A stretch of 64,000 nt of DNA from Streptomyces noursei ATCC 11455 (GTDB lineage: Bacteria > Actinomycetota > Actinomycetes > Streptomycetales > Streptomycetaceae). This document shows, in pieces, positions 34,687-42,497 of this stretch. The notes below the pieces were generated by a model. That model saw only the letters and a list, made by a program, of their open reading frames with translations. It was not told where the DNA came from and searched no databases. The stretch is taken from the NCBI RefSeq assembly GCF_001704275.1, contig NZ_CP011533.1, positions 1,922,001 through 1,986,000 of the forward strand, written 5' to 3'. A program made the translations under genes and the position numbers. Each line of letters opens with the position of its first letter. Position 1 is the first letter of the stretch.

Positions 34687-36093
34687 TCACGCCGCCTCCA
34701 CCGCGGCCGGTGGGTGCGGCAGGCCCGGGCGGCGCGGCAGGAGCACGGTGCGCAGCAGGACGTGCGGGGTCATCAGGCGGGAGGGCGGGGCGGTGAGGCA
34801 GAAGACGTCCCGGAAGGCGGCGCCGACGACCCGGTCGACGGCGGCGCGGGCGGCGAGCCGGCCGAGATACCACGTCGTCAGTCGCTCGCCGAGGCCCGCC
34901 TTGGTGGCGGCCCCGCCGACATAGGGGCGGTCCGCGCCGACCGCGGTCATCCAGGCCGGTTCCGCGGCCCGGCCGATCGCCCGCTGCGCCCGGGCGAGGA
35001 CGCCGGGCCCGAGGCCGCCGGCGGCGTCGAGGGTGTCCCGCACTGCCAGTGCGCCGAGCGCGGCCACCGACATGCCCTGGCCGTAGACCGGGTTGAAGGT
35101 GCAGGTGGCGTCCCCGAGGACCAGGAGGCCGTCCGGGGCGGCACCGGGGCGCTCGTAGTGCCGGCGGCGGTTGCAGGTGTCGCGGAAGCCGTGCACCGGC
35201 GAGACCGGTTCGGCGCGGGCCAGCAGTTCGTGGACGTAGGGGTCGCCGATGGTGGCGCTGAAGGCGGCGAACTCCGTCTCGTCCGTGGACGGGTGGTGCC
35301 CGCGCACCCCGGACAGGGTCAGCAGCCAGTTGCCGCCCTCCACGGGGACGTAGGCGGCGCCCCGCGGGCACTCGGGCCAGCCGGGGACGTTGACGCCGAC
35401 CTCGGGTGCGCCGTCCTGGTCGAGGGGGCGGTACATCCGGGTGGCGTAGGCGAGACCGGAGTCGACGGTCTCCTCCTGCGGTGCCTGGCCGCCCAGTTCC
35501 GCACACCAGCGGGGCGTGCGGGAGCCCCGCCCGGAGGCGTCCACGACCAGGTCGGCGGGGAGCACCCGGGCCGTCCCGGCGGAGCGGTCGCCGTCGCGGG
35601 TGCGGACCTTGACGCCGGTGACCCGCCGGGCGTCGCCGGCGAGGCCGACGGCCTCGGTCGCCTCCAGGACCTCGACGCGGGTCGCCGGGCCGGCGTCGCC
35701 GCGCAGCACCCGCTCGCGGACCACGGCGTCCAGGACCGGTCGGGTGACGCTCAGCGTGGGATGCCGGCGCTCGTCGAAGCGGCGCTGCCACCCGGTGGGC
35801 GTACGGGTGAGCAGATCGCGCGGCAGATACAGTCTGCGGGCCCCGGCCGCGGTGAGCGCGGCGACCGTGCCGGGCAGCAGCCGGTCCAGTGCGCGCTGTC
35901 CGCCGCTGAGGAGAAGGTGCAGGTGGCGGGCTTGCGGGACGCCCTTGCGGAAGGTGCGGTCGGCCGGGTAGCGGTCCCGTTCGACGACCGTGATCGTCTC
36001 GACGTGGCCGCGGAGGGCGGTGACGGCGAGCATCCCGGCGAGTCCGCCGCCGATCACTATCGCGGTCCGCCCGCGCCCGGTGTGCTCCGCCAT
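34687..36093 (-). CDS. FAD-dependent oxidoreductase (group A monooxygenase / halogenase-like)
   Basis: 468 residues. The dinucleotide-binding motif is VIGGGLAGMLAVTAL followed by an acidic end of strand 2 (VVERDRYP); the second FAD motif is VLGDATCTFNPVYGQGMSVA. The D-G-like ADLVVDASGRGSR segment fits PHBH-fold flavoproteins related to geranylgeranyl reductase and tryptophan halogenase. The WxWxIP halogenase motif was not seen. AAGGGG lies six bases before ATG 36093. It has its own terminator and a divergent neighbour, a PfkB kinase. Probably a hydroxylase or oxidase of specialised metabolism; substrate unknown. Confidence 0.8.
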   Translation of the reverse strand: MAEHTGRGRTAIVIGGGLAGMLAVTALRGHVETITVVERDRYPADRTFRKGVPQARHLHLLLSGGQRALDRLLPGTVAALTAAGARRLYLPRDLLTRTPTGWQRRFDERRHPTLSVTRPVLDAVVRERVLRGDAGPATRVEVLEATEAVGLAGDARRVTGVKVRTRDGDRSAGTARVLPADLVVDASGRGSRTPRWCAELGGQAPQEETVDSGLAYATRMYRPLDQDGAPEVGVNVPGWPECPRGAAYVPVEGGNWLLTLSGVRGHHPSTDETEFAAFSATIGDPYVHELLARAEPVSPVHGFRDTCNRRRHYERPGAAPDGLLVLGDATCTFNPVYGQGMSVAALGALAVRDTLDAAGGLGPGVLARAQRAIGRAAEPAWMTAVGADRPYVGGAATKAGLGERLTTWYLGRLAARAAVDRVVGAAFRDVFCLTAPPSRLMTPHVLLRTVLLPRRPGLPHPPAAVEAA

Positions 36094-36236
36094 GCGTGCC
36101 CCTTCTCCCCGACGGCCGGCCGTCGTCCCCGGTGCCGGACCCGATCAGTGCTGCGCTTCAGCCTCAGCGCCCGCCGAGCCGGTGTCAACGGCCCGTTCCC
36201 CACCCCGACCGATTCGATGACCCGACCGTGCAACTC

Positions 36237-36271
36237 CCCCTTCGCCTCACCCTCCTGGTGAGGCGAAGGGG
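36237..36271. repeat. 15-bp perfect hairpin in a divergent intergenic region
   Basis: CCCCTTCGCCTCACC and its exact complement around the loop CTCCT. It lies 144 bases upstream of the flavoprotein start and 258 bases upstream of the kinase start, where no transcript of a known gene should end. It may terminate an antisense or small RNA, or be an attenuator in a long leader. Confidence 0.7.
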
Positions 36272-36442
36272 AGGGAATCCGACGTCCGACGGGGGTCGGG
36301 CTGACGGGCCGTCGGGGGCGTGCGACCGGGGCCGTCGCCCGCTCGCCGGCGCCCTGCGGACCTGCGCGGCGGCCTCGGGGACGCCCCTTCCCCCGCGCGT
36401 CACACCAGTCCCTGACATCCCGATATGAGGCGAGTGTGCGTC

Positions 36443-36448
36443 TAGACT
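36443..36448 (+). promoter_or_regulatory. Candidate -10 element for the PfkB gene
   Basis: TAGACT matches the Streptomyces housekeeping -10 consensus and would start a leader of about 75 bases before GTG 36530. No good -35 at 17-18 bp. The rest of 36094-36529 (436 bases) holds the hairpin at 36237 and no supported gene. Confidence 0.35.
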
Positions 36449-36529
36449 CCCGACGGCGGGCGCACCGCGGCCGCGGCCGCTCCCACCAGCACGGGACTCG
36501 TCTCACCAGCAAGGGATTCAGGGACGCTT

Positions 36530-37555
36530 GTGACCTTCCAGCAGGTATCTGAGCCATATGACGTACTCGTCGTCGGCGGATCGGGCGTGGACACCATCGT
36601 GCGGGTCGGCGCGCTGCCCGTACCGTCCGCCGACAGCCATGCGGTGCCGCCCATCAGCGAATGGGCCGGGCACACCGGTACCGGTGTCGCGCTCGGCTGC
36701 GCGGCGCTGGGACTCACCACCGGATTCGTGGACTTCCTCGGCGACGATCCGCCGGGCGCCCTGGTCCGCGAGCGGTTGGCCGGCAGCGGCGTCGACTTCC
36801 ATCCGCTGATCTCCCCGCACGGCACCCGCCGGGCGGTCAACCTCGTCTCGCCCGACGGCCGCCGGATGTCCTTCTACGACGCCCGCGACCCGCTCGATCT
36901 CCGGATGTCGCCCGAGCACTACCTTCCGCTCCTGCGCCGCACCCGGCACGTCCACCTCACGATCAGCCACTTCGCCCGCCATCTCTACGAGGACATCGAG
37001 GCGCTGGGCGTCCCGGTCTCCACGGACCTGCACGACTGGGACGGCCTGACCGAGCACCACCGTGACTTCGCGTTCCGCTCGGACCTGGTCTTCCTCAGCA
37101 CGGCCGGGGCCGGCGAGCGGATCAGCTCGATCATGCGGGAGATCCTCCGCGAGGGACGGGCCCAGGCGGTGATCGCCACCGCCGGCGCGGGCGGCGCCTA
37201 TCTGCTCACGCCCGAGGACCGCACCCCGCGCCTGGTGCCGGCCGCCGTGCCGCCCGCCCCGGTCGTGGACAGCAACGGCGCCGGCGACGCCTTCACCTGC
37301 GGTTTCCTCTACGGCAGGATGTCGGGCCGGGACCTGGAGGAGTGCGCCAGGCTCGGTGCGGTGGCGGGTGCCCACGCCTGCACGGCGGCGGGCACGCACA
37401 CCGCCCTCGCCGGGCCGGACGACCTCCGGGCCGCCCTCGCCCCGCCCCCGCCGGCCCCGGTGCCCGCCGCCGAGGTCGATCCCGAGCCTGAGCCCGAGGT
37501 CGAACCCGAACCCGAGCCCGAACCGGAGGCCGAGGTCTCCGCGACCGGCGCCTAG
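36530..37555 (+). CDS. PfkB family carbohydrate kinase
   Basis: Ribokinase-fold sugar or nucleoside kinase, 341 residues. The first signature region is GHTGTGVALGCAALGLTTGFVDFLGDDPPG and the ATP/catalytic signature is VVDSNGAGDAFTCGF, with the Asp base. The first 300 residues are a full-length kinase. A carboxy-terminal tail of repeated EPEP and PEPE units ending EAEVSATGA is an unusual acidic extension. GTG 36530 has AGGGA upstream. It is a single gene between a divergent flavoprotein and a convergent methyltransferase. Substrate unknown. Confidence 0.85.
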   Translation: MTFQQVSEPYDVLVVGGSGVDTIVRVGALPVPSADSHAVPPISEWAGHTGTGVALGCAALGLTTGFVDFLGDDPPGALVRERLAGSGVDFHPLISPHGTRRAVNLVSPDGRRMSFYDARDPLDLRMSPEHYLPLLRRTRHVHLTISHFARHLYEDIEALGVPVSTDLHDWDGLTEHHRDFAFRSDLVFLSTAGAGERISSIMREILREGRAQAVIATAGAGGAYLLTPEDRTPRLVPAAVPPAPVVDSNGAGDAFTCGFLYGRMSGRDLEECARLGAVAGAHACTAAGTHTALAGPDDLRAALAPPPPAPVPAAEVDPEPEPEVEPEPEPEPEAEVSATGA

Positions 37556-37614
37556 CTCCCGGCTCCGAGCCCGCGGCTCGACGCGACGCCCTTCCGTGCC
37601 GTCCGAGTGCGCGG

Positions 37615-37648
37615 CGGCACCCGCGGCACACACGTGCGGTGGGTGCCG
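37615..37648. terminator. Convergent hairpin terminator
   Basis: CGGCACCC / GGGTGCCG with an 18-base loop that can pair further (GCGG..). It lies between the PfkB and methyltransferase stops. Confidence 0.55.
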
Positions 37649-37665
37649 TCCGGGGCCGCGCCGCT

Positions 37666-38568
37666 TCAGTCCTTGCGGCCCACCACCCCGTAGAAGATGG
37701 TGTTGTTGAGTTCCACCGGACCGGGGACGGCGCCGTCCGGTCGCCACAGCGGCACCCGCACGACGCCCGGCTCCAGTGGGGTGAACGGCCCGAGGAGAGC
37801 GGCGATCTCGTCCTTGGTGCGCAGCGCGAGCGGGGTGGTGGCGCTCTTGTAGACCTCCTCCACGTGCGCCCGGGCCGCCTCGTCGACCCGGCCCTCGGCA
37901 TAGCCCTCGTACGGTTCGTACGTGCTGTGCGAGAGCACCAGGTGACTGCCGGCCGGCATCGCCGCGCCGAACGCGGCGAGCAGCGCGGCGGGGTTGTCCT
38001 CGTCCCCGAGGAAGTCCATCACGCCGCCGACCAGCAGCCCCACCGGCCGGTCGAAGTCGATCAGCTCGCGGACCGCCGGGTCGTCCAGGACGGCCTTGGG
38101 GTCGCGGATGTCGCCGAGCGCGAAGGCGGTGCCCGGGGCGTTGGCGAGCCGGGCCCGGGCGTGGGTGGCGACGATGGGGTCGCTGTCCACGTAGACCACC
38201 CGGGTCCCGGGGGCGGTCTCCCGGGCCACCTCGTGGGTGTTGGGCGAGGTGGGGATGCCGATGCCGAGGACGAGGAACTGGCGGATGCCGGACGCCACCA
38301 CCGCGCGCACCGCGCGCCGGCGGAAGGCCCCGTTGGCGCGGACGCTGTCGCGCACCTGCGGGTGCAGTTCGATGACCCGGTCGCCGGCGACCCGGTCGAC
38401 CTCGTAGTTGTCCCAGCCGCCGAGGAAGTAGTCGTACATCCGGGCCGGGTGCGGCCGGCTGGTGTCGATCTCGTCGGCGGCGAAGCCGAGGTGGTCCGGC
38501 CCCGGGGGGTACGGCCCGATCTCCGGGACGCCGGCGTCCGCCTCGGGAGGGCTGTGCTGGTCGCTCAT
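37666..38568 (-). CDS. DUF574 SAM-dependent methyltransferase
   Basis: 300 residues of the Streptomyces-expanded DUF574/Methyltransf_19 family. Signature segments: SRPHPARMYDYFLGGWDNYEVD, the SAM-binding strand FLVLGIGIPTSPNTHEVA, then VYVDSDPIVATHARA with the acidic ribose-binding residue. Targets are unknown; the genes often sit beside XRE/DUF397 pairs, as here (10 bases from the DUF397 gene). ATG 38568 follows GGAGGAGCC. Probably co-transcribed with the two upstream genes. Confidence 0.85.
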   Translation of the reverse strand: MSDQHSPPEADAGVPEIGPYPPGPDHLGFAADEIDTSRPHPARMYDYFLGGWDNYEVDRVAGDRVIELHPQVRDSVRANGAFRRRAVRAVVASGIRQFLVLGIGIPTSPNTHEVARETAPGTRVVYVDSDPIVATHARARLANAPGTAFALGDIRDPKAVLDDPAVRELIDFDRPVGLLVGGVMDFLGDEDNPAALLAAFGAAMPAGSHLVLSHSTYEPYEGYAEGRVDEAARAHVEEVYKSATTPLALRTKDEIAALLGPFTPLEPGVVRVPLWRPDGAVPGPVELNNTIFYGVVGRKD

Positions 38569-38578
38569 GGCTCCTCCC

Positions 38579-38842
38579 TCAGTGCGCCGGACACGGCGCC
38601 GCGGAGAGCAGGAAGTCGGCGTGGCCGGCCTTCGCGCCCTCGATGAAACTGACCATCTCGCGGTGGGTGTAGATCAGCGCGGGGCCGTCCGGGTCGGTGG
38701 ACTGCCGCAGCGCGATCCGGCCGTCCCGCAGGCGCATGGCCTCGACGCACTCGCCACCGTTTCCGCCGCTCCACGGCTTGGACCAGCCGTCGGTGCCCAG
38801 TTCATTGGCGGGCATGCCGTTGTAGATACGTATGCGATCCAT
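38579..38842 (-). CDS. DUF397 small protein (WhiJ-system partner)
   Basis: 87 residues of the DUF397 family: GWSKPWSGGNGGECVEAMRL, GRIALRQSTDPDGPALIYT and EMVSFIEGAKAGHADFLL are diagnostic. In WhiJ-like systems the DUF397 protein binds and relieves its cognate XRE-DUF5753 regulator. It starts seven bases after the XRE stop, so the two are coupled. The ATG is set by conserved length; a G-rich run upstream may serve as ribosome binding site. Confidence 0.9.
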   Translation of the reverse strand: MDRIRIYNGMPANELGTDGWSKPWSGGNGGECVEAMRLRDGRIALRQSTDPDGPALIYTHREMVSFIEGAKAGHADFLLSAAPCPAH

Positions 38843-38849
38843 GGGGGGT

Positions 38850-39716
38850 TCAGATCTCCTTGCGAAAGCCACCCAGAATGGCCTCGGTGGTGTGTGCCGG
38901 CGCGGCCTGCGCACACATCCGGTCCAGGGCCTCCAGGAACTGCGAGACGTCGTTGCGCTGGTCGAAGTACACGGCTCCGACGAGGCTTTCCGCATACGCG
39001 ATGTCCGGGAGCTCCGGGATCGGGAAGCGGAAGATGTGGAACGGCCCGTACATGGCGGGGTGCGGGCCCGCAGCGAAGGGCATCACCTGGAGCCGGACGT
39101 TCGGCATCGAGGTGGCCTCCATCAGCCGGGTGATCTGGTCGCGCATCACCTTGGGTCCGCCGATGGGCCGCCGCAGCACGGTCTCGTCCATGACCGACCA
39201 CAGCATCGGGGCGTTCTCACGGGTCAGCAGTGCCTGGCGCTCCATGCGCAGGGCCACGATGCGGTCGATGTCGGCGGGGGCGGCGTGCGGCATGCCGGCG
39301 CGCAGCACCGCGGCGGCGTAGTCCTCGGTCTGCAACAGGCCGGGGACGTAGTGCGGTTGGTAGGAACGGATGAGGTTGGCTTCGCTCTCCAGGCTGACGA
39401 AGGCGCTGAACCACTCGGGGAGGATGTCGCGGAAGCGGTGCCACCAGCCGGGGCGGTTGGCCTCGCGGGCCAGCGACACGAAGCCGTCGATCTCTTTGCG
39501 GTCGGTGACGCCGTAGGTCGCCAGCAGCTTCTCGACGTAGGGGATCTTGAGGCCGACCTCGGCCTTCTCCATGCGCCGTATCGTGGCGTGCGTCACGTCC
39601 AGCGCGGCGGCGGCGCGCTCGAAGGAGAGCCCCGCCTTCTCCCGCAGATCCTGCAGTCGCTTGCCGAGCACCACCCGCAGGACGGTCGGTGCACCTGCAG
39701 ACCGTGGATCCGCCAC
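38850..39716 (-). CDS. XRE regulator with DUF5753 (WhiJ/Scr1-like)
   Basis: 288 residues. HTH at about 14-70 (LGKRLQDLREKAGLSFERAA, HATIRRMEKAEVGLKIP), then DUF5753 from about 95 (GLLQTEDYAAAVLRAGMP, MLWSVMDETVLRRPIGGP, YFDQRNDVSQFLEALDRM). S. coelicolor WhiJ is such a protein and represses development until its DUF397 partner acts. GTG 39716 has GGAGGGG upstream. The divergent ATPase gene and the DUF397 gene complete the usual triad. Confidence 0.9.
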   Translation of the reverse strand: MADPRSAGAPTVLRVVLGKRLQDLREKAGLSFERAAAALDVTHATIRRMEKAEVGLKIPYVEKLLATYGVTDRKEIDGFVSLAREANRPGWWHRFRDILPEWFSAFVSLESEANLIRSYQPHYVPGLLQTEDYAAAVLRAGMPHAAPADIDRIVALRMERQALLTRENAPMLWSVMDETVLRRPIGGPKVMRDQITRLMEATSMPNVRLQVMPFAAGPHPAMYGPFHIFRFPIPELPDIAYAESLVGAVYFDQRNDVSQFLEALDRMCAQAAPAHTTEAILGGFRKEI

Positions 39717-39852
39717 GTCCCATCCCCTCCAACCAGCTTCAGTGCTCAGCAGTGTGTCATGCCGTCATCAGCTCGAACAGACTGCACTTTCAATTCTGCA
39801 AATTACAGACTGATCCTTGCCAACGGTGAGCAACATCGCACATAGTTATGTC

Positions 39853-40314
39853 GTGGCTTCCTACAAAAACGCTCCGTCGTTAGGGCGATGCGGCGGCTTC
39901 CTCGCCCAGAGCCCGCAGGACGCGTTCCACTTGCCGGCGCGGCGCACGTCCGTGCCCGAGGCGCGCCAGCGCGTCAGCACGCTGCTGCGCGAGTGGGGCG
40001 CCGCTCAACAGGTCCGCGACGACGTGGAGTTGGTGGTCACCGAGCTGTTCACCAACGCGGTGCGGCACACCGACAGCGAGAAGGTCGGCTGCGAGATCAC
40101 CCTCGTCGGCGCACACATACGCATAGAGATCGCCGACGAGGGCGGCCCCTGCGCCTCCGCTCCGCACGCCCGGCCCGGCACCCTCGACCAAGAGGGCGGG
40201 CGCGGGCTGCTGTTGGTCTGCGCACTCTCCGAGAGCTGGGGCACCCGCCCCGACGACAGCGGCCGGGGCCAGGTGGTCTGGGCGGACCTGCCGTACCGGA
40301 CGGCGGCGCACTAG
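39853..40314 (+). CDS. Anti-sigma-factor-like HATPase of the WhiJ-type triad
   Basis: 153 residues, one HATPase_c_2 domain: N box DVELVVTELFTNAVRHT, ADEGGP (G1) and EGGRGLLLVCALSESWG (G2). It divergently neighbours the XRE/DUF397 pair, as in whiJ/abaA-like loci, and may bind a sigma or anti-anti-sigma protein. Codon 10 is TTA (39880-39882), predicting bldA-dependent translation. I chose GTG 39853 because family members have a similar short amino terminus; TTG 39817 and GTG 39826 are in-frame alternatives. The shared 135-base upstream region is unusually AT-rich. Confidence 0.8.
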   Translation: MASYKNAPSLGRCGGFLAQSPQDAFHLPARRTSVPEARQRVSTLLREWGAAQQVRDDVELVVTELFTNAVRHTDSEKVGCEITLVGAHIRIEIADEGGPCASAPHARPGTLDQEGGRGLLLVCALSESWGTRPDDSGRGQVVWADLPYRTAAH

Positions 40315-40478
40315 GGCGCTTCTGATGGATCTCCGTGGAAGAAGGAGCGGCGCCTGGTGCGTGCGATCGCAAGGCGCCGGGATGTCTTCATAGCGGAGCT
40401 ATGGGGGCATTTCGGCAACGCCGCGAGCGTGCGTGGCAGGCGCCGCGACGCCGCGGAGATCCATCAGAAGCGCCCTAG
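40311..40478. mobile_element. IS630-type MITE candidate with perfect 25-bp inverted repeats
   Basis: 168 bp flanked by perfect 25-bp inverted repeats (40311-40335 and 40454-40478), each ending in CTAG, the target preferred by IS630/Tc1-like elements, with a TA duplication. Inner sequence continues the symmetry (GCGGCGCCTG at 40347 and its complement near 40438) to a central CATAGC-GGA-GCTATG stem at 40389-40403, so the whole element can fold into one hairpin. It has no coding capacity. It inserted at the stop codon of the ATPase gene, whose TAG is part of the CTAG target. Confidence 0.8.
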
Positions 40479-40512
40479 GTCCGTCCGACCCCGGCCCGTC
40501 GGACAGACCTCA

Positions 40513-40547
40513 AGGCCCCGCGCCGCCACCAGGCGGGCACGGGGCCT
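40513..40547 (-). terminator. Hairpin terminator after the SGNH hydrolase gene
   Basis: AGGCCCCG / CGGGGCCT arms, with further GGCG/CGCC pairing possible in the loop, 16 bases past the hydrolase stop. Confidence 0.75.
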
Positions 40548-40562
40548 CGTATATGGAAAAAC

Positions 40563-41363
40563 CTACAGCGGCAGCAGATCGGGGCGCTTGGGCTCGACGT
40601 CGTCCCCGGAGGAGACGCCGCGCAGCCGGCGGCCGATCCACGGCACCAGGTGCTCGCGCGCCCAGTGGATGTTGTCCCGCCGCGCCTCGGCCGCGGTGCG
40701 CTCCGTCTCCGGCGGCCACGGCTGGTCCGGGTCGGCCGGCACCGCGAGCCCCAGCACCTGCGCGGCGCGCAGCGCCACCCGGGTGTGACCGTCGGCGGAC
40801 AGGTGCAGCCGGTCCTCGCTCCAGGCCCGGCGGTCCTGGACGGACTTCAGCGACCACAGGTCGAGCACCGGGCAGTCATGCCGATCGGCGATGGCCCGCA
40901 CATGGGCCGTGTACGTGGCGATCTTGCCGCGCAGATGCTTGAGGACCGGGACGCCCCGGGTGTCGAAACCGGTGCACAGCAGCACCGTCGGGACCGTCTC
41001 GCGCAGCGCGACCACGGCCGCCTCGTAACGCTCGGCCACCGCGTCCGGGTCCGAGCCCGGCCGCAGGATGTCGTTGCCGCCGGCACAGAACGTCACCAGT
41101 TCGGGGGCGAGCTGCTGCGCCCGGGGCACCTGCTCCTCGATGATCCGGTCCAGGAGCCGTCCGCGCACGGCAAGGTTCGCATAGCGGAAGTCCCCCTCGT
41201 CCCGCTGGTCGGCGAGGAGGACCGCGAGCCGGTCCGCCCAGCCGATGTACGCCCCGTCCGGACCGGGATCTCCGACTCCCTCAGTAAAGCTGTCCCCGAC
41301 GGCTGCGTACGACCCGATGGCGCTTTTCGCGCTGCTGCTGATGTTCTTCGAATCGTCTGCCAC
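40563..41363 (-). CDS. SGNH/GDSL hydrolase
   Basis: 266 residues. Block I is YAAVGDSFTEGVGDPGP with the catalytic Ser, block II Gly in NLAVRGRLLDRII, block III FCAGGNDILRPG (Asn), and block V DRLHLSADGHTRVAL with Asp/His. No signal peptide, so it is intracellular. These enzymes cleave esters or thioesters of many compounds; substrate unknown. The GTG start at 41363 has only a weak ribosome binding site. It is divergent from the tyrosine phosphatase with a 275-base region between. Confidence 0.85.
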   Translation of the reverse strand: MADDSKNISSSAKSAIGSYAAVGDSFTEGVGDPGPDGAYIGWADRLAVLLADQRDEGDFRYANLAVRGRLLDRIIEEQVPRAQQLAPELVTFCAGGNDILRPGSDPDAVAERYEAAVVALRETVPTVLLCTGFDTRGVPVLKHLRGKIATYTAHVRAIADRHDCPVLDLWSLKSVQDRRAWSEDRLHLSADGHTRVALRAAQVLGLAVPADPDQPWPPETERTAAEARRDNIHWAREHLVPWIGRRLRGVSSGDDVEPKRPDLLPL

Positions 41364-41638
41364 GTCAGGACATACTTCACCTTGAGAAGTGACCTACGCC
41401 ACCGTAACCAGGGGTTGACGCGAGGTGATTAATGCCACCAGGTCAAATTCTTCTCAAGTTGGAATAATGATCGATCACGAAGTGCTGTCAGGGCGCCACA
41501 CATGGAGGATGATGCGCGCCGTTGCGCCGGTGTTGCACGGCGCTGCCACCTGATTGCCTATTGCAGCAATGTCGTATCGTCGAAGAAGCCCCCGCCTCGT
41601 CGACGAGCAGCGTCGGCGACCGATCCCGAGGAGCGCCC

Positions 41639-42448
41639 GTGACGCAGCAGACGCCGCAGGTCCCCCAGTCCCCGCCGGAGCTCGCGGAGGTCCGCAACTT
41701 CCGTGACGTGGGCGGACTGCCGACCATGGACGGGCGTCGCATCCGGCACGGGCGGCTCTTCCGCAGCGGCCACCTGGCGCACGCCACCGCCGAGGACGCC
41801 GCCTTCCTCGCCGGCCTCGGGCTGCACACCATCTTCGACTTCCGCAACGCCGCGGACATCAAGCTGGAGGGCCCGGACGTCACCCTCCCCGGCGTACAGA
41901 ACGTCAACATCCCGCTCACCGACCCCGCCGACGGCGCGGAGTTCTGGACGATGGTGCGGGACGGCGAGCTGGAGCAGCTGCGGGTCGTGCTCGGCGACGG
42001 CAAGGCCGCGGGCCGCATGGCGCGCACCTACCGCGAGATCATCACCACCCGCACCGAGGACCACAGCCGGGTGCTGCACGCGCTCGCCGAGGACAGCGTG
42101 CCGGCGCTGATGCACTGCGCGGCCGGCAAGGACCGTGCGGGCCTCTCCATCGCGGTCACCCTGCTCGCGGTCGGCGTGGAGCGGGACGCCATCGTGGCGG
42201 ACTACCTCAAGTCCAACGAGCCGGCCGGGCGCTACAAGGTCCGCCGCTCGGACAGCTCGGCGGCCGGGATGTCGCCGGAGGTCATGGAGCTGCTCTCGCC
42301 GCTGTTCGGCGCACACCTCGACTACCTCACCGCCGCGTTCGACGCGATCGAGGAGGTCTGGGGCTCGACCGAGTCCTACCTCGCCGACGGGCTGAAGCTC
42401 TCGCCGGCCACCCGCGAGCGGCTGCGCGCCCAACTGCTGGCGGACTGA
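41639..42448 (+). CDS. Tyrosine-protein phosphatase (Y_phosphatase3 family)
   Basis: 269 residues. The P-loop is LMHCAAGKDRAGLS with Cys160 and Arg166; the AGKDR form marks the atypical PtpB/MptpB-like branch, which acts on phosphotyrosine and sometimes phosphoinositides. Amino-terminal hallmark EVRNFRDVGGLPTMDGRRI is present. GTG 41639 has GAGGAG six bases upstream. In the 275-base upstream region an ATTGC-A-GCAAT palindrome (41560-41570) lies about 70 bases before the start, a possible operator. A convergent terminator follows. Confidence 0.9.
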   Translation: MTQQTPQVPQSPPELAEVRNFRDVGGLPTMDGRRIRHGRLFRSGHLAHATAEDAAFLAGLGLHTIFDFRNAADIKLEGPDVTLPGVQNVNIPLTDPADGAEFWTMVRDGELEQLRVVLGDGKAAGRMARTYREIITTRTEDHSRVLHALAEDSVPALMHCAAGKDRAGLSIAVTLLAVGVERDAIVADYLKSNEPAGRYKVRRSDSSAAGMSPEVMELLSPLFGAHLDYLTAAFDAIEEVWGSTESYLADGLKLSPATRERLRAQLLAD

Positions 42449-42456
42449 CGCCCCGG

Positions 42457-42484
42457 GGGTGGGTCACGACTCGGTGACCCACCC
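42457..42484. terminator. Convergent hairpin terminator
   Basis: GGGTGGGTCAC / GTGACCCACCC (11 bp) with loop GACTCG, between the phosphatase and hpnO stops. Confidence 0.85.
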
Positions 42485-42497
42485 GCCCGGGGCCGGG

